Assembly: GCF_905475465.1 (NCBI RefSeq) | Contig: NC_062244.1 | Coordinates: 8,878,501-8,942,500 of the forward strand | Length of the DNA: 64,000 bases | Direction of reading: 5' to 3' | Origin: Pieris napi | Taxonomy: Eukaryota > Arthropoda > Insecta > Lepidoptera > Pieridae | Shown here: positions 37,401-49,400 of the stretch, in pieces | How the letters are laid out: each line of letters starts with the position of its first letter | Numbering within the stretch: position 1 is the stretch's first letter | Made by a program: the position numbers and the translations under genes | Notes under the pieces: model-generated | Database searches by the model: none | What the model was told of the DNA's origin: nothing | The model's input: only the letters and a program-made list of their open reading frames with translations

Positions 37401-40400
37401 AATCGGTTTCAATCGCTCTCTCGCTTTTCTTCGACAAAAACGCTGCACATCTACGTGACGTTCCGTAAAAATTTTACCCTCATGCGCCTAAAGAAGTTTC
37501 ACTTCAAAAATACCACCGATTTTGAAAGCATACTAATTAATACAATTGTCATTCTCGTCTTCAAACCTTGTTCGTTTTCTTATATTATTAGATCAACGAC
37601 TTCAGCATCCAGTAAATGTGAGTAAAAAAATATGTTGCACAATTTTATTTTAAAATACCAAATCTATTACGATCTCAACCCTAGACCAAACGCGGCATCT
37701 GTCAGTCAAAGGGTTGCACCCTTCGGACACTTGGCTCCCAATATGTTTACTTACCGACACTTAGTTCAGTTACATTCCACGTAATACAATTTACAGTCCA
37801 CATACAGAAGTGAAGAAAAAAAAGTGCACTAGCCCACACAGTAGGTTTTCCTGTGGCCTGGAAGTCATAGCCTTTTGACATATTTACGTTACTTGACATA
37901 ATAATTTCTACATACACTTAGAATTTTATACTTAAACTGTTGTACAGTAAGAATACTTATATTCTAACTATATAAAATACTCAGCATAGGACAAGTTGAG
38001 AAGATGTTTAAGATTTTTTTTAAGAAAGTGGTCAAATATGAAAGGGCCTCTGAAGGAGAAAAATCGTTGGGTTTGCGTTGTGTAGGATCTTATTCTTAAG
38101 TTTACTACATTAATTTGTACTAATCTATGACTCTTAATAAAAACTGTGACGGCACTCATTTACGGTTTAACTTAGCTGTGAAATTTATCTACCCGACGAG
38201 ATAACGACTTTAAAAAAATTTGGCTGGCTTCCGATACGCTAAAGATTTAAAAATCTGTTTAATACAATAAATAATACATTAGTGAACAATCCTGACAAAA
38301 TTAAAGCTTTTAAATTGTAATTATATCAATTATTTTCATAAGTTTATCAAAATGTCACTCATTACTTAACCTGTTTAAATTCCAGTTGTGTTTTTTGTAT
38401 AATGATTGTTTTCTTTTAACTTACAGAGAATGCCACAATAAGTATATCAACAGATGCATGGTCCAGTAATTTTTTATCTGTCCACATCCTCTCATTAAGA
38501 ACATTTTACCATCTTCCCGGAAGTTAAATATGGGGTCATTTATTCCCACACAGAGCACCTTACGGTTAAAACAAACTAATAATTTTGATACTGGCAACCC
38601 TTCCGTATTTTTTCTTTGCGTCCATTCAATCTGTATTCAACCTCTTCCGTGAGAACATCAAACATGACCAAAGAGTCTATAGACAAAAAGAGGACTCTAT
38701 GGAGGTCTAATAAAAAACATAAAATTGGGGTCGCGAGTGGACTGTCTTCATAAAAAGAGTTATTGCTTGGGAATGAATAATAAAAGGCCTGTTCCTCAAT
38801 GAAACGGAATTATCTGATATCAAAGTAAAGGTGGTACAATTTATGATCGAACAACACAAAGAAGTTGCAAAATAAAATATTAACAAACGATTATTTTCTT
38901 CATCTAGAAATAATATTTTTCTGAGGCGTGTCTTACTGACTATGGTTAAAATCTTTTCATTTGATTAAATATTTTTATCTAAAATAAAAGACTGACAATT
39001 TATTTATATATACTACATGTTTGTTTTTATCGATGTTAATTACCGCAGATGTAGAGAACGCTAGTAGTTGCTATTGTTAATTAAGTTTTTTCCTTCTGCC
39101 TCCCTCGGCTACAGGTGTTGGATAAAAACAGACAAATAATACAAACGCTTGCGTTCTCACGAGGTTTTTTAATACTTACGACTGGTGCCGCAATATGTAC
39201 ATGATCACTTTACTGCAATAGAGATGTATTAAGACAAAATATGAGTCTTTAAAATTAAAGAATTGCTGTGTTCGCTTTAAATATTTCATTGTACTTTTAA
39301 ATAAATTGTAACCTTAGAAAAGATATTCCAGATATTGTACAGCGTAAAGATTGTGTGAACATTGTGAAATTTTGCTTAGAGTTTAAGGTACGTGCGTTTG
39401 AACCCCGGCGGCAATTTGCGTATAAAAAAATATGCTTTATTGTTAGATATTATTTAGATAAATAAAAACAGGAAACAAATTTAAACATAGGAGCGTAATT
39501 TTACCGTTTGTTTTTTCAAAAACCCACTAATTTTATTTGAAGATAAAGTATCTTTTTAACTGCAATAAAATCAATCAAAATCAAATTATGTAGAAGCTCA
39601 ATGAAATTATTTTAATGACAAATGAATTCGAATGACACATGTTATTTCCGATTCGGTAAATTGTAGATCTCAAAAAAATACATCCTCACCCACAACTCAA
39701 ATTGACAATTAAAAAGAAATAAAACAAATCTCTATGGTCCTTAATGTCAAAAAGAGCGGGAAAACAGACAACTGACGCTTTTTTACAGCAACAGGTGGCA
39801 AAGGGTTAACTTGACTAATGTATGCGTATTCTTAGAGAAAGCGTGAAAAATATAGTCAAAACATGTGGTTAGATCGTTAATTAATTAGTAAAGAAATTGA
39901 AAGTTAACCCCTTCAAGGAAGTATTAGAGCCATTAATAAAACTTTCCATTATCTTTTTAAAATTAAGTTTTATATAATAAATATTCAGGTTTTTCTTTCA
40001 TGTTTGAACATGAAGATATTCTTGAATATGTGACAAATGAGGTAATTTTAAAGAATTGTATCACGAAGACTAATCAATAAGTCAAAAATCAATTGTCAAC
40101 ACCTGTCAAAAAAGTAAACATCAATAGGAATATCTGTATCAAAGGTCTTTGACCTTACCATTGATAAGGTCAAAAGAGTCTTAACTGATCTGAATAAGGC
40201 CCACGTTTGTAAAGCTTTTCACCCACAAAGAATTGTTAACATAATTGAGAGTATATTAAAATAAACGCGTTTTATACTTGTAATAGGGTATAATTTTGTG
40301 TGGTTATAAAATGTGGGTCTGTCAGTATGATTGTCCGTCAAAATTGTGAAACATCTGCCAAGCAGCTGCCGAGATTAGATCGGACTTGTCCGTTCCTTCA

Positions 40401-43400
40401 AATCACCGTGGTCGCGGAAGGGTTAAATTTTTTATTCGCATTTAGTAATAAGATTTATTCAATTGTCTCATTGCTAAGGTGTGGGTCAACTTGGGACTTT
40501 ATTACCCGCGATAGAAGCTGTAAGTAAATATAAATATTGATTATTTTGGTGTATTTTCGATTGACACCTCAAATCTGGTGTAACCTAAAGGTGAGGCTTA
40601 TAAAACTATTTCGTCATAGAAAGCGATGTATCAGAAAAATAGAACAATGTAATGGAATGGGCTTCAATAATAAATTCTACGAAAATTATAAACATTGCTT
40701 ATAAAACTTTGTCCGGTCGACAACACCCTAAGGTATAAGAAATTAACAGATTAGTTTTTGCCGTCGAGTTGCAACCAGCCTTTCGTTCGCTTCTTTTGAT
40801 AACGAAATGTAAGCTTTTTCTCGACTTGAATTTTCATGAGCACAATATTTATAGAGTCGTAATTATGTGGTGCCTCGCGCCCTTTCCATACACAATATTG
40901 TGGCAAAAACTATTCGACGAAAAAGGCGTTTCGAAGTCTTAAAAGCCGTTGACACACCTGCGGATTTTCGGCCATTTTCGTGACACACTAATTAGCCATA
41001 TTTAACCTACATTATAAAAGGTATTACAAATAACGAGTGCCGAGACGTTTGGTGAATTACTGAAAAAATTACGTTTATAAGTACATACTATATATATGTA
41101 CCGAAATTTAAAATAATAGTTTAGTTTAATTAGGTTTTGTTAAAAGTTGTTATATTAATAAAAAATATAAGTTCTATCGGGCAATTTTTTGTTATTAATT
41201 CTTCATAATATAATGGTAGGAGTGAAATGACAAAGCAGCAGTAAGAAATAGAGGAATTCCAGCAATGCAAGCGCTGTCTTTTATGTATCAGGGATCCGTG
41301 GTATGCTTTTTGAAAAATGCGTTTGTTTAATTCAGTTCTGTTTTGGTAATATAATACTTCCTCGTAATAATTTTGTATCTAAACTTCTTTATTATATTTT
41401 TATATCTAGGGCTTAGGTTTCGCACTTATTTTACTTTCCTACAGTATATTTATTATTATTTCTTACTAGGTTTACCTAAGGTAATCTGTTGCCTACATAC
41501 TTTCTTATCTGTTTACATTATTGAGCACCCTGATAGTAATCCGTAAATACCACGTATTCTTTAATTAAATATCTTTTATATAGTAACTTGTATCAACTTG
41601 TATCAAGTAACAAATTGTATCAAGATAAGAAACAATGTTACTTGCAAATTATTGACTAAATAAGAGACGGTATACGATTTCAAAGAGTAAAGACAGCACG
41701 ATTTTCAAAAGTATCTTTGACAGTTATTCTATAAGGAACTCAAATGTACACATCCTTTCACAAACTTGACCATCGTTTTTATAGAGACCGTCGGTTTTGG
41801 GTGTTTTTGCAAATCCGATGAAAACCATAATGGCATTTTATCGTGCATAAGAGATGGTATCATTAATTATTTATAATAGGCTCTGCAGTTCGCTAAAGAA
41901 ACTTGCATCTGTAATTTTTCGCTGCAATTTTTTTACCAGTGCGGAATTTTTTACGTTGCAAGATTGTTAATAGGGTGGAACTGGGTCGTGTCAATCATTA
42001 AAGCGGGAAAAAAATTTAATAGCCTGTGTTAAGTTATAGCTGTACTCCATACATGGTTAACGTTATTCTAACTAAATAAAAAATATTCTTATTATTTCAC
42101 AATTACGTCGCTTGTCCGGTCTTAATAAGAATTTTTAAGTTAAATTCTTTCGATTCTGATATTAGTGGGACGAAATTATTACGGATGTTAACAAGAATAT
42201 TTTAGAATGACGCTCTGACTAGAGCTCTGAAAGATTAAGGATTGTGATTAATTTACAATAATATGATTGATATTTTGACGTTTTATTAGGAAAATATTTG
42301 TTGGAAGTAGAGGGTAAATGGAAAATATTCAAAATAATATATCAAATACTAATCGAAGTGTCTGTTTGCATTATTCTTTTCTCAAGCAAGTTAGATTGAT
42401 CACAGGTAAATAGCTAAAATGTGCGTTTAACTATGTAAGAATTTCCAAGGAATGCGCAATAATGATAAAAAAACAGCGATTGAAAGCTGATAAAGCGCCG
42501 GTGCCTGCCCTAAATGATCGTGGGCACGCGCATTTTACACTAACTATCGCCTTATACAGGTTATTATATAAGGCATCAAGTCATTGGTAGACTGTAAGAA
42601 ATTAAAATATACCTCTTCCGTACTCCATTTGTTCAAAGACTTGATAACATCAATGAGATTATTGAGAACGTGTTTGTTTTCGAAAAGATAATTAAATCTG
42701 ATCCATAAACTGCCAGTAAAACAAATCATCCGTGTAAGTTACTTGATTTTTCAATCTTTTAGGAACGTTTACGAACGAAAATTTTAATGATTTTACTTAA
42801 AGCAGTTGAAATAAAAAGTTGACTATGTATCCTTAAAGTTTCTCCTCAGACCTGGTAAAAGCTTTCTCACAACAAAAAGTTCTGAGTGAGAGAAAATGAA
42901 AGGTGTATGAGGATCGGACAAGTAAAAACCTTAGCAGCAACTAGTTTTGCTCGTTCCTATGAAGAAATTAAGAAAATATTCTCTTCAATAAATTTCTTTT
43001 TTATATAATCGTTCTTATAGTATTTTGGCTCAATAAAATCTTAATATAATGTATTACTACTTCACCCTTAAGTAATAAGTAGGCAGCACTATCGCAAAAT
43101 AGTTGTAACATTTGCTACATTAAGTCAAAAAAATATATAATGTTCCTAGAAAATTCACACAGCGAAGCGTCTTGATTTCTATGAATTTTGGAAAAATTAT
43201 AGCCGGCCCAGTTACCACGGGATCGACAGTAGAGGAGGGCTGCATCTGAAAGGTAGTTTTTGCAAAAAGTGGCACAGAACAAGGAGCGGTAGAAATTTCT
43301 CGTCTCGGAAATTAAACAGATTATGCGTGCCAGCGGAGTGAGTAAGTCAGTAAGTAGTCGAAGAAACCTATGATTTTAATAATCCTACAATTACTCATGT

Positions 43401-46400
43401 TTCTAGTATATCAAAGTTCATACAGTTTCTTCATGTTTCTAGTTGTGCCTTTTAATACATTTTTCTATTTTCTTCGTTCCCTTTAAAACTCTGAACGCCG
43501 ACGGTGCACCAATGGACTTTTGCAGAAACCGACATGTCTTTGAACCTAAATATCGACGGCTTGTGTCAGGCACAGAAGGTGCCATAAAACTAATGATCAC
43601 GAAACAGAAATCGTAATCGACAAGAACAAGACCAATGTTTTTAGGGCCACTGGTTTTATTTATACATCGTCTATATTTGTGTAGTTGTAAAAAATAAAAA
43701 ATATTTTATTATAGAAATGTCCTATTAAAATATTATCTATTAAACTCTCCTTTGATTTTATTGAGTATAAAAAAACCAAGGTCTCGTGCATTGAGCGCCA
43801 TCCACACGTAAGATGGGATATGACAGATGCCTCAGGCGTACCATAGATTACCAACCACGAGGCTATTTGCATAAGTGTATTCAAGGAGCCCGCGAGTACA
43901 ATAGTTTGAATTGTATTAAGTGTTTTGTTCCTACACAAATATGTTTTAAAATACGGCAAATTTTTTAAAGATAAAAACAGTAGACTGCTATGACGTGTTT
44001 TTTTTTATTTCGTTTGAATACACTATAGTGAATTAACAAAAGTATTTTACCAATATCCATAATTACTTATTTAGGATCTAGAAACAGAACCAACGTTTCA
44101 CAAGCAAGAATAAGACAATACTGAAGATACTAAATATTAAATTTTGTATTGAATTGATTTAAATATTGTTGTTTTGTTCGTAATTACGTCTGTGTATTTT
44201 GTTTTTAAATGTGTGCGTAAACAAAAAGCAATATTACCCATAAGTTATATTTATTGGTGTCTTGGAATGGAGTTCTCTAATATGGTCTTTAGTATATATT
44301 AATTATACACTGAGTTAATAATAGAGTTATAAATTCGCTAAAGAAGTTATATTCTACGATTATAATAGATTATTGTTTTCTTTGAAAGCAATAGAACAAA
44401 ATTTTCTTTTGAAGAGAAAATATAAAGAAGAAAAAACGCATGTTTTCTTTTAATTTTCCTTACACACAGCGGGCTTTATATCTTCGGCCGGCTCCAGCCC
44501 GTCTACAGCGCTTAAAAAACTTGCAAAGAACGAGTGTACAGCCTTAATAGGGATCCTTATTGGGAAAACAGCTTTTTCATACATACCATAAATCATTTTC
44601 ATTATTCTACTTTTCATATGGAAAAAGTCTTTTGAAATACTTAAATAATAATTATTGGATGAAGCTTCGGTTGGAACATAATATGAAAAAATTGTGATCT
44701 TTTATACGTAGACCAAGATAACAACGGCGCTTTGCAATTAATGCAACTTTTTTTTAAATATGCAAGTCTCAATTAGTTGAGGAATCTTTTATCACTTTAA
44801 TGACAGTGACGGCTATTTGGGTTTATAGTACGAATTATTGCAATATTATTCATACATATAATATATATATATATATGTGTGTGTGTATGTCGAATATATA
44901 TTAGTTGAAACAAAGTAGTGGAAAAAGTTGTTAAATTTAAGATTTATAGTAGACCGAGGCGAATCGGATCACTTTTTCTTTGAGGTTGAGTAAATCATAC
45001 TAAAGTGCTATATAATGTTATTTTTATTGATAAAATCGTAAGAAGTAACAATAACCTATGAAATAAATATTTGAAAACTTAAATCATACATATATTCTCT
45101 TAATAAGCTATTAAAAACTAAAAAAAGGAAAATATCCGAATCGCCCCAACTGTCGGGGTGAATCGGATCGTGCACAAAATATAACAAAATTTTAAGGTAT
45201 AGTCTTAAATAACTTTGGAATCAGTAAAAATATATAATAATAAGATCAATTTTAATTATTGTCACATGATTCATAGATATATTATGGTCCTTTTTTCTGT
45301 TAGCTCGTGAACGGTACTGAAAAACTCTTAGCAGCTTTACGCAAGCTCAACTCTTTGTTCTGGACTTAATTTACAGCCTCTTTCATTTTTTCTTGACACC
45401 ATTCTCCGGTGGTCATGAAATAAATATGAATCAATAACCTCAAACATGTAATAAATCAGTTTAAAAGTATCATCCAATTCGCCCCTAAGGATATGATCCG
45501 ATTAGCCCCATAATTAAGACTTTTGAAATAAATATTTTAGACGTTAACCTCTAAGATTATACTTAAAAGCGAATTGGTTCTTTAATATTAACACCTTGCT
45601 TAACAATATAAACCAAAGTAGTTAAATTTTAAGACAAATCCGTCATATGACACAAAGAAAACGTAAGTACGTAACCTTAGATTAGCGCCAAATTGCGACA
45701 CACACAAAAAACCGAGTGGCTGACGAGCGACATTGCCACTGATCCACAAGCGCGATCGAAATACTGCTTATGTCGGGAGGTGCTCAGTAAATGGAGAGAC
45801 ACAAAACGCCGGTTGAGTGCGTTCTATGTGAATGTGATATTTGAATTATCAACAGATTTCTAATTTTGATCCGATTCGCCCTGTGATCCGATTCGCCTCG
45901 GTCTACCCTACGATCTAAATTACTTCAAAAGCAAGTAAAATAGAATAACAAATAATTTTATTACATATAAGAACGCATTTGAATAGGCCAAATGAATAAC
46001 ACATGCTGAACCACGCTAACGATTTACATTTCGCGCGCTTTTTTCGCCCGCCATTTTATTTCATTTCGTTTTTTAGACGGCGCAAAGCACAGGGTTATTA
46101 TCAACTGCACGTTCAAGATATGTTTTTGCTTTTGAATTTCATTCAAATGTTTGCATAAAAGTTGGTTTTTATTCTGGGTCAGCATGTTTGCATTCAAATT
46201 TGTTTGCAGCTTGGAAAGAAACGCATTTGAATAGTTTTCTATGTTTAAAGAAATTCGTTAAATTTATATTAAGAACGTTCTAAGGAGGTTTTAATACAAG
46301 TGCTTTTAAAGACATTTTAGCGTCTCAAAGAGTAAACATTTAATTTAATGAATACAAAAAAATATATTAATTAAGTAGTAATTACACAAACCTAATTTAG

Positions 46401-49400
46401 TTGAAGTGATCACTAAAAAGCTTATATTTAAAAAGACAGTTTAAATGCTGTTTATAACAAACCATAAATATTTTCATGTCATTATGTACACATTTCTGTG
46501 TATTTATGGAAAAATACTCTTGCTGATGTGTCACACATATCGATTTTTGAGTAGTCATAACGGTTTGCTGAGATGGTTTTCTCCACAGTTCGTGCGTTTG
46601 ATTGAGTCGCGACTCAACCCCATTGAGTAGCTTTAGCATAAGAGTTGCTATTACTCACTAGCTAGGCACTTTTCCTGTTAGCTTTCTGTTCTAGGTTGTT
46701 CTACCTCACCATCACACTCACAAATTGAGCTGCTCGTAGATTTAAATATTCGAAAATGACATGTTCTTCTGTTCACTAGGTACCTACTAACCAAGCATAA
46801 TATATGCTATGTTATACAAAATCCCTTTTACAAAATCTTGTCATACACAATTCTAGACAGTACAGAAAATTGTGTATTGTATTTAAAAACACAATGAATG
46901 CAGTGCACAATGGATAGTTTTTGCGAAACCGCATGTGAGAATCGTTTTTCCTTCATTTCCACGGTTTTTCCTTCATTACCTACATACTGTGTTGTTTTTA
47001 TTGTATTTAATGTTTAAAGAAAGGTTTTAATACTTTAAGATATTTGAGACTTTTAATGTTTAAAGAAAGATTTTAATACTTTAAGATACATATTTATTAT
47101 TTTAAATGCATTTATTGTTTAAAGAAAGTTTTAATACTTTAAGATATTTGAGACTTTTATTGCATTTGATGTTTAGAGAAAGGTTTTTATACCTTTCAAT
47201 TAAGGTTTTAATTTTTAGATATTTGTGATGTACAATAATTGTTTATTAACTGATTATTATAAAAATAAAACAAATGAAGCAAACTTACGTTGTTTACAAA
47301 CTACAAAAAGCGGAAATCTTTTTGTAGCTATGTTTTTCAGCCAATAACAAACAATACAACAATAAAACACTAGTTCACATGTATTTTTTCCGGTTTGTAT
47401 GAAGTATCAAGACATTTCAGTCGCATACAACATTAAATATCAAACAAAAAGCCCGTTGAAGACAAAGAGCCAAGACCCGGTGGTGTAAAAACGCAAATTA
47501 CACCGGTAACGGCTTCCCATCCCGCGTTTCTTTGAATCGATGCGTTTTTCATCGCGATTACTCGAAGCAAAAAGATTGTAGGATTGTGATGAGTTCACTA
47601 TGTAATCAGTTTTCTTGTTACTTTCCCGCGGTGATTGTACGGTGAGGTTACTACGCGATTTAAAGCTATGCAGTGTACGAAGGAGGTGACCCTATGATAA
47701 TATTTCTTGAATCAACGATAGTAAATAATGTTGAGATAATACGGTCATATAAAAAGCAATGTATCGTGTCCCCATGTTGTACGGACGGCACCGCTTTTCA
47801 TGTTTGTATGTAAGACAATTTGTTTGGGCTAATTTTGTGGTCCAAAAAAAATAAGATTTTCATTTTTAATTTAATATATCTACGTATTATGATTATCTTT
47901 TCATTCCTATATAAATTTAACACAAATAGAGTATTTACAATAATCTTAACTTACATTAAATAATAATTAAAAAAGGTATGAATAGAAAACTCAAATAAAC
48001 TTATAAACTTTGGTCCCTGCAGTGTACCTTTAATTATTATGATAATATTATTTTATCTAAAATTCTGGCTCCATTAATAAAAAATATATTAAAGTTAAAA
48101 CTTAAAACATACGAATATGTATCTTAATTTTGTAAGTGTGAGCTGCACGCGTATCTTATCAAAACGTCATCGCTACGAAACATCCATGAGTGGTCAAATG
48201 TCATGATGCAATGTCAGAGAACTACCGACTATTGTATGTTTGCTTTTTTTATTATAGAACGGGGGGCAAACGAGCAGTCTCGCCTAATGCTATGTGATAC
48301 CACCGCTCATAGACGCTTAATGGTAGAAAGGTCGCTACTTGTGTATACAGTACGTTACTTTTGGCAATGTCTGGACTTAGAGGTCTCTATCGAATTTTGT
48401 GTTCCAAAACTAGGCTGAGAGGTTTTCTGTCATTTAGCGTACGACACAGAACCATTTAAACAAATAAAATAATTTAATTGAACTACCTCACTTTGCCAGT
48501 TTAACTCTTTAAGTGTCCATGGAGGAGTGTAGTGTGGACTCAGTTTCCGCACTTAGACGCTCAGTTGGTCCGTTGCTTGTCAAGCCCATCCTTGCGATTC
48601 TGTAACTCACTTTTCGAACTCTCACAGCGGTTTTCGCAGCGGCGGTCGCGCTCGGAGGAGGGTAAGGAGGGAGCTTGTAGTTTATTGTTTATCGGAATGC
48701 CAAATCGTAAAATTACTGCTTCACGACTGATTTGAGCGCGACCGCCGCTGCGAAAATCGCTGTGAGAGTTCGAAAAGTGAGTTACAGAATCGCAAGGCTG
48801 GCTATTTAAGACAGCCTAGCTCCTTCCTGAAGCTCAGAATTTTTTTGGTATCATGTTCATAAAAGTTTATTTTTTTTCTTTATGGTTGGAGCAGTTAACG
48901 CGTTCAGGGGAAGGTGATTGGAATTTTAAAGGCACGGTGCTTCTATAAGGACGCTCTACTTCTTAGACTGAATTTTGGTATATTGACGTAAAATAATAAT
49001 TTAACTGTTTTAAATTATATTTTGAATTTTATTTGTGTAAATACAGTACTTACAAATGCTATCTAATATGACAGGATATTCACAACATACACCAACACTG
49101 GTACAAAAAAATATTATGCGCACTTAAAATGTTGTAGAAATCATATCAAATTATTAGTTTTTTGTTTGCAAATTTATGAACGACAATATTAAAAAAAATA
49201 GGGTTCCAAATTAAATATATATGTCCCCGCTCTTTTTAATCGCTAAGGAATAGGTCTTAGTAGGTAATATTTATATCCTGGATAATATATTCAGAAAAAA
49301 AACTTAATGTCTTACAAAGTAAGACGTTAACAAACACTCCTGTTTGTCATAACGTTATTTAGGATGTGCTGACGACCGTACATACATATTCATTAAATTC

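Noticed and set aside
43660..43959. 99-codon minus-strand frame in nab intron 1
   Set aside because: No domain, no splice context and adjacent to SINE tail sequence; composition like the surrounding AT-rich DNA.
44860..44890. TA/TG dinucleotide run
   Set aside because: Simple microsatellite with no further structure.
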